A stretch of 64,000 nucleotides of DNA from Gudongella sp049310905 (GCF_049310905.1 NZ_JBMEMN010000011.1:1-64000); one strand, 5' to 3'; shown: positions 7,456-16,114, counted from the stretch's first letter. Notes: generated by a model not told the origin, from the letters alone. Numbers and translations: made by a program.

Positions 7456-9333
7456 ATGGCAAATAAAGACAGAGATTTTATAAAAAGATCAAATGATAGA
7501 AGTAAATCTTATGGCATAGATCCCAATCAAAAAAAAAGCAAACATATCCTATCACAGAAAGAACTCAACAGCATAATTACCAACAATCATACACTGATTT
7601 CTGTATCGGAACCTTTTATAAATCAGTTATATTCCTTTGTAAAGGATTCAGAATTTCTGGTTATACTCACAGATAGAGAGGGACGCATACTTAATATAAC
7701 AGGAAATGAAGATATGCTGCAAAAAGCACATGACACATGGCTGGTGCCAGGTGCATCGATGAATGAAGAGGATGCTGGAACCAACGGCATGGGTACGTCA
7801 ATAAGAGAAGGATATCCACTTCAGGTTACTGGTAAAGAACACGTATTGAAGATTCTACAGAACTGGACATGCTCAGGGGCACCCATAAGAGATCATGAAG
7901 GAAAGATCATCGGATGCATTGATTTGACAGGTAGTATGGAGCTTGTTAATTCACATACGCTTGGGATGGTTGCTGCAGCGGCTTCAGCAATAGAATACAT
8001 GATAAGAAATACACATTGTTCAAGCCTACATGAAAAAATGGAGAGATATCTGGATACAATAATTAATTCTCTGCCATCTGGTATTTTCACTGTTGATATG
8101 GATGGGAAAGTAGTGCTGGCAAATGACTATACATATAAGATTTTAGGATATTCAAGTGAAGCGTTTAGTACAGTAAAGGGAGAAGAGCTTTTCCCCGACT
8201 GGGAAAGGATTGTAGGTAGAATCAAGAAAGGTGAGAGTATATATCAGGAAGATGTGTACATAAATCTAGATACAAATAAAAATGAAGTAAATCTGAGTGC
8301 GTATCCAGTAAATGGAGAAGGAGACATGCCTTATGAAATTGTATTTGTAGTCAAGGATGTAAAGAAGATGAGAAAACTAGCCAACAAGGTTACAGGCTCT
8401 CGTGCGGTTTATACATTTGACAAGGTTATTGGAGAGGATCATGAATTCATAAGAATTATTGATTTTGCTAAAAAAGTTGCAGACTCCAAATCCACAGTTT
8501 TGCTTTTGGGAGAAAGTGGAACAGGAAAGGAAATTTTTGCTCAGTCAATACAAAATCATAGCGACAGAAAAAATGAACCGTTTGTAGCGTTAAACTGTGG
8601 AGCAATTCCCAAGAATCTTATAGAGTCAGAGCTTTTTGGCTATGTAGGTGGAGCTTTTACTGGTGCCAATATAGAAGGACAGCCAGGAAAATTTGAAATT
8701 GCAGATGGGGGGACTCTTTTTCTGGATGAAATTGGAGAAATGCCATATGAGCTGCAAACAAGACTTCTACGTGTAATCGAGGAGGGAAATGTTAGAAGAG
8801 TGGGAGGTTCATTAGAAATTCCCGTTGATGTAAGAATCATAGCAGCGACCAATAAAAACCTCAGGGAAGAAGTGGACAAAGGTAATTTTAGAAAAGATCT
8901 ATACTACAGATTAAACGTACTCCCATTAAGACTACCACCTTTGAGAGAAAGACCTGGGGACATTCCTCTTCTATTTGATTTCTTTATGAAAAGAAAAGCA
9001 AAAAGCCTCAGTAAAAAACCAGTGGAAGTTCCAGATTACTATATGGATATGCTCAAGAATCACAATTGGCCAGGCAACATAAGAGAACTTGAGAATCTGG
9101 TTGAACTGATCATTAATACCGAGTCTTTTCCTACACAGGGTTTTGATAAGGATATTGACTCTGTACCGGCAATGAAGGTAGTAAGTGACCGGACTCTTGA
9201 AGATATTGAAGCAGACCATATCAAGAGGATTTTAAAAAAATATGATGGAAATATAACTTTGGTATCAAAAAAATTAGGCATTGGTAGAAATACTTTGTAT
9301 AGAAAAATTGAAAAGTACGATATCGGTGTATAA
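7456..9333 (+). CDS. Sigma-54-dependent transcriptional activator (GAF-PAS-AAA+-Fis HTH)
   Basis: This 625-residue enhancer-binding protein has an AcoR-like GAF region (about 45-165), a PAS domain (about 195-310), a sigma-54 AAA+ domain and a C-terminal Fis-type helix-turn-helix (about 597-625, LVSKKLGIGRNTLYRKI). Walker A GESGTGKE is near 352, the sigma-54 contact loop GAFTGA near 398-403 and Walker B LFLDEIGE near 422. ATG 7456 has GGGAGGA five bases upstream; an upstream in-frame ATG at 7432 precedes that ribosome binding site. The next gene, an aldehyde:ferredoxin oxidoreductase, has a -24/-12 promoter, so it is the likely target. The sensed ligand is unknown. Confidence 0.92.
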   Translation: MANKDRDFIKRSNDRSKSYGIDPNQKKSKHILSQKELNSIITNNHTLISVSEPFINQLYSFVKDSEFLVILTDREGRILNITGNEDMLQKAHDTWLVPGASMNEEDAGTNGMGTSIREGYPLQVTGKEHVLKILQNWTCSGAPIRDHEGKIIGCIDLTGSMELVNSHTLGMVAAAASAIEYMIRNTHCSSLHEKMERYLDTIINSLPSGIFTVDMDGKVVLANDYTYKILGYSSEAFSTVKGEELFPDWERIVGRIKKGESIYQEDVYINLDTNKNEVNLSAYPVNGEGDMPYEIVFVVKDVKKMRKLANKVTGSRAVYTFDKVIGEDHEFIRIIDFAKKVADSKSTVLLLGESGTGKEIFAQSIQNHSDRKNEPFVALNCGAIPKNLIESELFGYVGGAFTGANIEGQPGKFEIADGGTLFLDEIGEMPYELQTRLLRVIEEGNVRRVGGSLEIPVDVRIIAATNKNLREEVDKGNFRKDLYYRLNVLPLRLPPLRERPGDIPLLFDFFMKRKAKSLSKKPVEVPDYYMDMLKNHNWPGNIRELENLVELIINTESFPTQGFDKDIDSVPAMKVVSDRTLEDIEADHIKRILKKYDGNITLVSKKLGIGRNTLYRKIEKYDIGV

Positions 9334-9338
9334 TTATG

Positions 9339-9397
9339 GAGCAGTGCTCTAAAATGGAACGCGGTAATTTGCTATAATATGTTCCACAATGGAGCAA
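9339..9397. promoter_or_regulatory. Candidate upstream activator sites for the sigma-54 regulator
   Basis: Several related dyads lie 90-150 bases upstream of the sigma-54 promoter: GAGCA-G-TGCTC (9339-9349), the spaced pair TGGAAC (9355-9360) and GTTCCA (9381-9386), and GTTCCACAATGGAGC (9381-9395). The half-site TGGAGC or TGGAAC recurs. The distance is normal for enhancer sites. Binding by the product of the adjacent gene is inference. Confidence 0.55.
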
Positions 9398-9459
9398 ATA
9401 AAAATCAGGTGTGACAACAAATAAAACTGAATTGTTAGAATAGTTCAAATTCAGCCAAT

Positions 9460-9500
9460 GATGCCAACTTTTTCGGTCGAGAAAAACTTGGCATCATTTT
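9460..9500 (+). terminator. Terminator-like hairpin overlapping the -24 element
   Basis: A 15-base-pair stem with a single mismatch (9460-9474 with 9481-9495, loop GGTCGA) is followed by ATTTTTGC. It can terminate transcripts of the activator gene. Its right arm contains the TTGGCAT of the sigma-54 promoter. The same symmetry might instead be a protein binding site. Confidence 0.65.
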
Positions 9501-9504
9501 TGCA
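9488..9504 (+). promoter_or_regulatory. Sigma-54 (-24/-12) promoter of aldehyde:ferredoxin oxidoreductase
   Basis: TTGGCAT-CATTT-TTGCA matches the consensus TGGCAC-N5-TTGCA at nearly every position and with exact spacing. It lies about 48 bases ahead of the ATG at 9552 and directly downstream of a gene for a sigma-54 activator. Confidence 0.85.
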
Positions 9505-9551
9505 ATGTATATATAGTGGAAGAAAGTGAAAAAAAAGAAGGGGGAATACAT

Positions 9552-11342
9552 ATGTTTGGTTACACAGGAAAGATTCTTAGAGTAAATCTTACAGATGGAA
9601 CATTTAAAACCGAGCCATTGGATCACGAAATGGCAAAGAAATTCATCGGCGGTAGAGGTTTGGGAACAAAGATGATGATGGATGAGGTAGATCCTAAGGT
9701 TGATCCATTAAGTCCTGAGAACAAATTGTTTGTAGTAACAGGACCTATGACTGGAAATCCGGTTGCAACAGGTGGTAGATACATGGTTGTAACAAAATCT
9801 CCATTATCAAATACAATAGCATCATCAAATTCAGGAGGAAAATGGGGAGCTGAGTTAAAGTTTGCTGGATGGGATATAATAGCTTTTGAAGGAAAATCTG
9901 CCGAGCCAGTATATCTAAGTATTGAAGACGACAAGGTAGAGCTGCTTTCAGCTGCCGATATTTGGGGAACAACTGTTTCAAGCACAACCAAAAAACTTGG
10001 AGAAAAGCATGTAGATGGAGCCAAGGTTCTTGCAATTGGACCTGGTGGAGAAAACCTTTCTCATATAGCAGCAATAATGAACGACGAAGACAGAGCTGCG
10101 GGAAGATCCGGAGTTGGAGCTGTTATGGGTTCAAAGAATCTTAAGGCGATTGTAGTAAAAGGTTCAGGAAAACCAGATGTGCCAGATCAGGACAGAATTA
10201 AAGAGCTTAACAAGACTCAACTCGCAAAGATAAAGGAGAATGGAGTAACAGGTGAAGGGCTACCAACATATGGTACTGCAGTACTTGTAAATATTCTAAA
10301 TGAGCTGGGAAGCTTACCGACAAACAATTTCCTGGAAGCTCAGTTTGATAAAGCAGATGAAACCAGTGGAGAAACACTGGCTGACAAGTATCTTACAAAA
10401 AGAACTGCTTGCTACAGATGCCCAATCGGTTGCGGAAGATATGTAAAGGTAGGAGATTGGGAAGGCGGAGGACCTGAGTACGAAACACTTTGGTCATTCG
10501 GTGCTGACTGCGGAATAAGTGATATGGAATCAATCATTATGGCTAATCACTGGTGTAATGAAATGGGAATAGACACAATATCAGCAGGAGCAACAATTGC
10601 AGCGGCAATTGAATTGCATCAGAAAGGTTATATAAAAGATGATGAGCTTGATGGACTTAAGCTTGAGTTTGGAAATGGCACTGACATTACTGAATGGGTT
10701 AAGAGAATGGGATATGCTCAGGGACTTGGTGCAAAGATGGCTGAAGGCTCCTACAGACTTGCTGATGGTTATGGAGTGCCAGAATTCTCAATGACAGTTA
10801 AAAAACTTGAAATGCCAGCATACGACCCAAGAGGTATAATGGGAATCGGTCTTAACTATGCAACAAGCAACAGAGGAGGATGTCACGTAAGAGGATATAC
10901 AATATCTCCTGAGGTTTTAGGACTTCCCGAGCAATTGGATAGATTCGAAACAAGTAGCAAGCCTACCTGGGTAAAAATATTCCAGGACCTTACAGCTTCC
11001 ATTGATTCATTGGGAGTATGTCTGTTCACTTCATTTGCACTTGGAGCGGATGACTATGCTGATATGTACAATGTAATTGCCGGAACTGATCTTACAGGTA
11101 ATGACATTCTTGCAATAGGCGATAGAATTTACAATATCGAGAAGCAGTTTAACCTTCTTGCCGGAGTAACTTCTGCTGAGGACACTCTTCCTAAGAGATT
11201 ACTTGAAGATCCTATTCCTGAAGGACCAAGTAAAGGTTGGGTAAACAAGCTTGATGAAATGCTTGGAGAATACTATAAGGAAAGAGGCTGGGGTGAGGAT
11301 GGAATACCTACCGAAGCTAAATTGAAGGAACTGGGACTGTAA
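9552..11342 (+). CDS. aor: Aldehyde:ferredoxin oxidoreductase, tungsten-type
   Basis: This 596-residue enzyme belongs to the tungstopterin AOR family, which oxidises aldehydes to acids with ferredoxin (or runs the reverse reaction). It opens with MFGYTGKILRVNLTDG. The four [4Fe-4S] ligands are C287, C290 and C294 (CYRCPIGC) and C490 (LGVC). Pterin-binding-type segments such as GPMTG and GGKWGAELK are in the N-terminal domain. The ATG at 9552 follows AAGGGGGAA. The moaD-like gene begins on its stop codon. Transcription is very likely from the sigma-54 promoter at 9488. Confidence 0.94.
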   Translation: MFGYTGKILRVNLTDGTFKTEPLDHEMAKKFIGGRGLGTKMMMDEVDPKVDPLSPENKLFVVTGPMTGNPVATGGRYMVVTKSPLSNTIASSNSGGKWGAELKFAGWDIIAFEGKSAEPVYLSIEDDKVELLSAADIWGTTVSSTTKKLGEKHVDGAKVLAIGPGGENLSHIAAIMNDEDRAAGRSGVGAVMGSKNLKAIVVKGSGKPDVPDQDRIKELNKTQLAKIKENGVTGEGLPTYGTAVLVNILNELGSLPTNNFLEAQFDKADETSGETLADKYLTKRTACYRCPIGCGRYVKVGDWEGGGPEYETLWSFGADCGISDMESIIMANHWCNEMGIDTISAGATIAAAIELHQKGYIKDDELDGLKLEFGNGTDITEWVKRMGYAQGLGAKMAEGSYRLADGYGVPEFSMTVKKLEMPAYDPRGIMGIGLNYATSNRGGCHVRGYTISPEVLGLPEQLDRFETSSKPTWVKIFQDLTASIDSLGVCLFTSFALGADDYADMYNVIAGTDLTGNDILAIGDRIYNIEKQFNLLAGVTSAEDTLPKRLLEDPIPEGPSKGWVNKLDEMLGEYYKERGWGEDGIPTEAKLKELGL

Positions 11343-11569
11343 TGATTAAAATCGAAGTCAGATATTTTGCCACACTCAGAATTGATGATAAGAAGAAAGA
11401 GACTCTGGAGGTCCAGGAAGATACAAGTGTGGAAACACTTCTTGACCAGATAGGGGTAAACCTTGAGGATGTTGCAATCCTATTGGTAAATGGAATAAGA
11501 ACACCTCCCGAGAATAAATTGAAGGATGGGGATATATTATCCCTTTTCCCTCCTGTTGGAGGGGGTTAA
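11342..11569 (+). CDS. MoaD/ThiS family sulfur carrier protein
   Basis: This 75-residue beta-grasp protein ends in the di-glycine tail (PPVGGG) that is adenylated and thiocarboxylated. MoaD-type carriers donate sulfur for molybdopterin synthesis. The start ATG shares its first base with the stop of the aor gene (TAATG), a sign of translational coupling. It probably serves the tungstopterin cofactor of the oxidoreductase; a dedicated MoaD next to aor genes is common in anaerobes. No moaA, moaC or moaE is in the window. Confidence 0.88.
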   Translation: MIKIEVRYFATLRIDDKKKETLEVQEDTSVETLLDQIGVNLEDVAILLVNGIRTPPENKLKDGDILSLFPPVGGG

Positions 11570-11600
11570 GAGGAAGCCTGAAAGGGCTTCTTTCTTTTTA
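11569..11600 (+). terminator. Terminator after aor-moaD
   Basis: The stem AGAGGAAGCC/GGGCTTCTTT, with loop TGAAA, is followed by CTTTTT. It separates the aor unit from glpK. Confidence 0.8.
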
Positions 11601-11674
11601 ACTTTTTTTTGGAACTTTTAGGAATATCACCAGTTTATTGATATAATAAATAAAAGGGCCTAGGAGGGAGACAA

Positions 11675-13174
11675 TTGACTGGAAAATATATTCTTGCACT
11701 GGATCAGGGAACCACAAGCTCCAGAGCAATACTCTTTGACAAGAGCGGAAAAATCTGTGGTATTGCACAAAAGGAATTCAAACAATACTATCCAAAAGAA
11801 GCGTGGGTTGAACATGATCCAATGGAAATTTGGGGAACTCAATCAGGAGTGATCAGAGAAGTGATGGATAGTGCATCTGTAACTGCAGATGATATTGTTG
11901 CGATCGGAATTACAAATCAAAGAGAAACTACAATTGTATGGGACAAGAATACTGGAAGACCAATCTACAATGCCATAGTATGGCAGTGTAGAAGAACAGC
12001 AGATTACTGTGAAGAACTAAAAGATAGAGGTTTGTCTGAATATGTAAAAATAAATACTGGACTCTTAATAGATGCCTATTTCTCTGGCACAAAGCTTCAG
12101 TGGATTCTCCATAATGTAGAGGGAGCAAGAGAAAAGGCACTTAACGGAGATTTGTTGTTTGGAACTGTTGACACATGGCTTTTGTGGAATCTTACAGGTG
12201 GTAGGGTCCACAGAACTGACTATTCAAATGCATCAAGAACGATGCTTTACAATATTCGAAACCTTCATTGGGATAAAAAGTTATTGGACGAAATGGATAT
12301 TCCGGAAGCTATGCTACCTGAAGTAATGGATTCCTCCGGGATATTCGGATATACGTATGAAAAAAGCTTTGGCGCAAGGATTCCAATTGGAGGAATTGCT
12401 GGAGACCAGCAAGCAGCCTTATTCGGGCATACATGCTTCGAAAAGGGAATGGTCAAGAATACCTATGGTACAGGGTGCTTTATGCTTATGAATACAGGCC
12501 AGGAGCCCATAGAGTCAACAAGCGGACTTATAACGACCATAGCATGGGGCTTGGACGGTAAGGTGACCTATGCCCTTGAGGGGAGTATATTTGTAGCAGG
12601 AGCCGTGGTTCAGTGGCTGAGAGACGGGCTTAAACTTATCAGGACGGCGGCGGAATCCGAAGATTTTGCAACGAGGGTAGACAGCACAGATGGAGTTTTT
12701 CTTGTGCCTGCATTTGTTGGTATAGGAGCGCCTCATTGGGATATGTATGCAAGGGGTACTATTGTTGGAATAACAAGAAATACTACTGCTGAACACATAG
12801 TAAGAGCGGCCTTGGAGTCTATTGCCTACGAGACCAGGGATGTTTTGGAGGCCATGGAGAAAGATTCCGGGATATCACTTAAGACCTTGAGGGTTGATGG
12901 AGGAGCTGTGGAAAATAATTTCCTTATGCAATTCCAGGCAGATATACTGAACTTAGATGTCGAGCGACCAGTAACAAGAGAGACCACTGCTCTTGGAGCA
13001 GCATATCTTGCAGGTCTGGCAGTAGGTTTCTGGACCAATAAAGATGAGATTGTCAGAAACTGGGATCTTGACAGAAAATATACACCTGCCATGGACGAGT
13101 TGGATCGAACTGATTTGTACAGACAGTGGAAGAGGGCAGTAGGAAGATCCCTGTACTGGAAAGGAGAAGAATAA
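11675..13174 (+). CDS. glpK: Glycerol kinase
   Basis: This 499-residue FGGY-family kinase makes glycerol-3-phosphate from glycerol and ATP. It shows LALDQGTTSSRAILFD near the N-terminus, NQRETTIVWDKNTG, GDQQAALFG and YGTGCFMLMNTG; the length is exact for GlpK. TTG 11675 is used, with TAGGAGGGAG upstream. In the loop just before GDQQAALFG, where many Firmicutes have a histidine phosphorylated by the PTS (as in HFFG), this protein reads EKSFG, so that control may be missing. No glpF or glpD is adjacent. It overlaps the next gene by one base. Confidence 0.95.
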   Translation: MTGKYILALDQGTTSSRAILFDKSGKICGIAQKEFKQYYPKEAWVEHDPMEIWGTQSGVIREVMDSASVTADDIVAIGITNQRETTIVWDKNTGRPIYNAIVWQCRRTADYCEELKDRGLSEYVKINTGLLIDAYFSGTKLQWILHNVEGAREKALNGDLLFGTVDTWLLWNLTGGRVHRTDYSNASRTMLYNIRNLHWDKKLLDEMDIPEAMLPEVMDSSGIFGYTYEKSFGARIPIGGIAGDQQAALFGHTCFEKGMVKNTYGTGCFMLMNTGQEPIESTSGLITTIAWGLDGKVTYALEGSIFVAGAVVQWLRDGLKLIRTAAESEDFATRVDSTDGVFLVPAFVGIGAPHWDMYARGTIVGITRNTTAEHIVRAALESIAYETRDVLEAMEKDSGISLKTLRVDGGAVENNFLMQFQADILNLDVERPVTRETTALGAAYLAGLAVGFWTNKDEIVRNWDLDRKYTPAMDELDRTDLYRQWKRAVGRSLYWKGEE

Positions 13175-13779
13175 TGCTAAGCATAGATGGAATAATTCTA
13201 GCTGCTGGCTTCTCCAGGAGGATGGGAAGGGATAAACTACTGCTACCGGTTGGAGAAGACCTTGTGGTGGAGAGAGTTATTAAAACAGCTCTTAACTCAA
13301 AGCTTTCAAGGCTAATCCTAGTATACAGAAAAACGAGTGTCGCTGAAATCGGCAAAAAGCATGGAATCAGGACAATCAAGAACAACAAGGCCAGGCTTGG
13401 ACAGGGCGAAAGTGTTAAATGCGGCGTGGAAAAAGCAACTGGGGATGGATATCTTTTTATTGCTGGAGACCAGCCATTTGTATCCTGTAATCTGATTAAT
13501 GAAATGATAAATGATTTTACAGCTTCAGGAAAAGGGATTATTGTTCCTACCCTGGATGGAGAGATTCATATGCCAATACTGTTTTCAAGCAAATATAGAA
13601 ATGATCTATTAAAAGTACAAGGCGAAAATGGTGGCTTTGAAATAATAAGCAACAATCAAAATGATATTCATTGGTACCATGTAAATAGTCCCAGAGACGT
13701 AACAGATATTGATACAGAAAGTCAGTACAGGGAATTAATTGCCAGGAAGGATAGCGAATGTGATGGAATACAGGATTGA
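13174..13779 (+). CDS. MocA-like molybdenum cofactor nucleotidyltransferase
   Basis: This 201-residue NTP transferase has the GIILAAGFSRRMGRDKLLLP signature and an AGDQPF metal-binding motif. It belongs to the MobA/MocA superfamily that links CMP or GMP to molybdopterin. The ATG shares a base with the glpK stop and follows AAGGAGAAG. Its presence a few genes from a tungstopterin enzyme and a MoaD suggests a role in cofactor maturation, but the AOR family uses a bis-pterin without nucleotide, so a different acceptor enzyme is possible. A related CTP-transferase role cannot be excluded. Confidence 0.75.
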   Translation: MLSIDGIILAAGFSRRMGRDKLLLPVGEDLVVERVIKTALNSKLSRLILVYRKTSVAEIGKKHGIRTIKNNKARLGQGESVKCGVEKATGDGYLFIAGDQPFVSCNLINEMINDFTASGKGIIVPTLDGEIHMPILFSSKYRNDLLKVQGENGGFEIISNNQNDIHWYHVNSPRDVTDIDTESQYRELIARKDSECDGIQD

Positions 13780-14545
13780 AACCAATAACAACAAAAGATA
13801 TATATATCTGCCAGAACTTGAGACAATGGGGCTTAAACATTGCTTTACCACAAAGGACATGGATGTGGGGACGAGTACAAACCCTGACAAGGTATCTCTT
13901 CAGGGTTTTATAAATGAAGCATATCAGTTTATGGGTAGAAAACCTGAAATTCTTTATAATGGGTATCAGGCTCATACTTCAAATATTGAAATAATTCGTT
14001 TTCTCGATCAGGGGAAAGAGGGCCCATATGGAAGATTTATACCAAACACTGATGGGCTTCTTACTGATTTGAATGACGTAGCCCTACTTACGCGGTTTGC
14101 AGATTGTGTGCCTATTATATTATTTGATAAAGAGAAGAGAATTCAGGGAAATATTCATTCAGGATGGAAAGGAACACTTGAAAGAATAGTTGAAAAAGGA
14201 ATCCTCGGACTCCTAAAGGAGTATGGATCTTCTGAAGAAGATATTTTAGCGGTAATTGGTCCTGCCATAGGTAGGGATGACTTTCAGGTTAGAGAGGATG
14301 TTGGAAGCTTATTCCTGGAGGAATTCAATGACTGGAAGGAACTAGTAAGAAAAGTATCGGAAGAAAAATTCCTTGTGGATCTTCAGGAGATAAACCGAAG
14401 AATGCTACTTAAAATGGGAATAGATGAAAAAAACATAACAGTCATTGACATATCAACATATGAAAGGGATGATCTTTGCCATTCATATAGACGAGATAAA
14501 GAAGATTTTGGTTTAATGGGACTTTTTACAATTCTAGAGGGTTAA
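13763..14545 (+). CDS. YfiH/LACC1-family protein (polyphenol oxidase / purine nucleoside phosphorylase type)
   Basis: This 261-residue protein has the Cu-oxidase_4 family motifs: the QAHTSNI region, TRFADCVPIILFD, the HSGWKGTLERIV motif (HAGWRG in most members) and C-terminal DLCHSYRRDKEDFG. These residues bind Zn in YfiH proteins. Members act on purine nucleosides or edit muropeptide precursors; the role here is unknown. ATG 13763 is used; GTG 13760 is equally well placed behind AGGAAGG (13744-13750). It overlaps the previous gene by 17 bases, so the two are probably translated from one message. Confidence 0.88.
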   Translation: MEYRIETNNNKRYIYLPELETMGLKHCFTTKDMDVGTSTNPDKVSLQGFINEAYQFMGRKPEILYNGYQAHTSNIEIIRFLDQGKEGPYGRFIPNTDGLLTDLNDVALLTRFADCVPIILFDKEKRIQGNIHSGWKGTLERIVEKGILGLLKEYGSSEEDILAVIGPAIGRDDFQVREDVGSLFLEEFNDWKELVRKVSEEKFLVDLQEINRRMLLKMGIDEKNITVIDISTYERDDLCHSYRRDKEDFGLMGLFTILEG

Positions 14546-14548
14546 GGA

Positions 14549-14593
14549 CAGAAGAAGAGCTTCCCTGATTTGGGAAGCTCTTCTTCTGTTGTT
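14549..14593 (+). terminator. Strong terminator after glpK operon
   Basis: A perfect 17-base-pair stem (14549-14565 with 14572-14588, loop TGATTT) is followed by TTGTTT. It ends the glpK-mocA-yfiH transcript. Confidence 0.85.
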
Positions 14594-14931
14594 TGAACCT
14601 ATCTATGTAATTGGGTCTTTCGGCTTTGAGTCTTGTAAATACAAAGAGGGGTAAGATTTACCAAAGAATCTCAAAAAGACCATGAAACCGCTAGTTTGAT
14701 AAAATAATAACAAAACGTATCAAAAAATTTAGATTTATAAATCTTTATAAGACTATTATAAATCAACAAAATAGTAATTGCAAGGATAAAGAGGGAATAT
14801 TGATAAAAAAATATCTAACAATATAGTAAAATTGTTCAAAAATACGTAATAAATTTTGTTCTTGGCACCATATACAAGCCACCTGTTTAATGGTATACTG
14901 TGCTAAATAAATAAGAAAAAGGAGGAGTTGT
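14594..14931 (+). other. 338-base leader of the unknown transporter, possible structured RNA
   Basis: There is no gene here. The left half contains complementary arms GGTCTTT (14614-14620) and AAAGACC (14675-14681) enclosing a small hairpin GGTAA-GAT-TTACC (14650-14662) and a CTTTG/CAAAG pair. This is followed by TTTGATA/TATCAAA (14695-14701 with 14718-14724) and the palindrome AGATTTATAAATCT (14731-14744). It does not match a riboswitch class I know. No clear -35/-10 pair was found; TATACT at 14894-14899 is the best -10 candidate, without a good -35. AAAAAGGAGGAG precedes the gene start. Confidence 0.4.
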
Positions 14932-16113
14932 ATGAGTTTATTGATGGCATTTTCAACAGTTCTTATCGTTCTGGCTCTTGGAGACGTAATATCAGCAAAG
15001 ACTAAGGCATTCGTACCATCGGTTTTCGTTGCGGCATTTTTATTTTTATTTGGATTCTGGACATTCTTTCCAGAAGACATCGTTGCACTAGCTGGATTCC
15101 AGATGCCAGTAGTATTATTGTCAATGTACCTTTTAATAACACACATGGGTACAATGATGTCAGTAAGGGAATTGGCAGGACAGTGGAGAACCATTCTTAT
15201 TGCACTTATAGGTATAGTTGGTATTATGTCTCTTACTATGACAGTTGGTGTTGCTTTGTTTGGTAGAGAGACAGCAATAATAGCTACACCACCACTTACA
15301 GGAGGTATCGTAGCGGCTATAGTAATGAGTGACGCAGCAACAGCATTGGGGAGAGACAATCTTGCAATACTTGCCATAATTACATACGTAATGCAGGGAT
15401 TTGTGGGATATCCTTTGACTTCCGTAATGCTTAAGAAGGAAGGAACCAGACTGGTTAATGGATTTAGAAGTGGTGAGATCAAGCACGTTAAGGAAGAGGT
15501 AGTAGTAGATAAGCCTGTCAAGAAAAAGCTTATTCCACCTTTGCCAAAGGACTACCAGACAACCTATGTAACTCTTGCAAGACTTGGTCTTGTAGCATGG
15601 GCAGCAGTAGCATTCTCAGGATTTATCGCACCGGTTATAAACATATCAGCATTTGTAATTTGTCTGTTGTTTGGAGTTATTGCTCAGGAGATTGGTTTTG
15701 TAGAGCAAAAACCTCTTAATACATCGGGTTCATTCGGATTCCTAATTACTGTCCTTATGGCTTATGTATTTGCTGGACTTGCAAGAGCGACCCCTGCAAT
15801 GCTGATGGAGATAGTAGTCCCTTTAATGGGAATAATTGTTCTTGGTGTTTCAGGTATGGCCATTCTTTCCATGGTACTTGGTAAAAAACTTGGCTACACC
15901 AAGGAAATGGCGTTTGCAGTTGCATTGACTGCTCTTTACGGGTTCCCGCCAAACTATATTCTTACTGAGGAAGCCTCAAAGGCCCTTGGTGAGACACAGG
16001 AAGAAAGAGAGTTCCTAATGGACGAAATGCTTCCAAAAATGTTGGTTGGAGGCTTTACAACAGTTACAATTGTATCTGTAATAATAGCGGGAGTATTTGT
16101 AAACTTGATTTAA
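14932..16113 (+). CDS. Multi-pass membrane transporter of unrecognised family
   Basis: This 393-residue protein has about ten to eleven hydrophobic segments and a charged cytoplasmic-type loop around residues 180-210 (EEVVVDKPVKKKLIPPLP). Two glycine-rich stretches, ATPPLTGGIVAAIVMSDAAT and ALTALYGFPPNYILTEEASK, lie in the two halves and may be related re-entrant or core segments, as in ESS/GltS- or citrate-type secondary transporters. I cannot name the family. The gene is followed by a hairpin and then OsmC and two M20 amidohydrolases, suggesting import of an amidated or N-acylated compound. Confidence 0.7.
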   Translation: MSLLMAFSTVLIVLALGDVISAKTKAFVPSVFVAAFLFLFGFWTFFPEDIVALAGFQMPVVLLSMYLLITHMGTMMSVRELAGQWRTILIALIGIVGIMSLTMTVGVALFGRETAIIATPPLTGGIVAAIVMSDAATALGRDNLAILAIITYVMQGFVGYPLTSVMLKKEGTRLVNGFRSGEIKHVKEEVVVDKPVKKKLIPPLPKDYQTTYVTLARLGLVAWAAVAFSGFIAPVINISAFVICLLFGVIAQEIGFVEQKPLNTSGSFGFLITVLMAYVFAGLARATPAMLMEIVVPLMGIIVLGVSGMAILSMVLGKKLGYTKEMAFAVALTALYGFPPNYILTEEASKALGETQEEREFLMDEMLPKMLVGGFTTVTIVSVIIAGVFVNLI

Positions 16114-16114
16114 T

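Noticed and set aside
14868..14886. TTGGCAC-CATAT as a second sigma-54 promoter ahead of the unknown transporter
   Set aside because: The -24 box is perfect, but the -12 position reads ACAAGC instead of TTGC, so the promoter is not supported.
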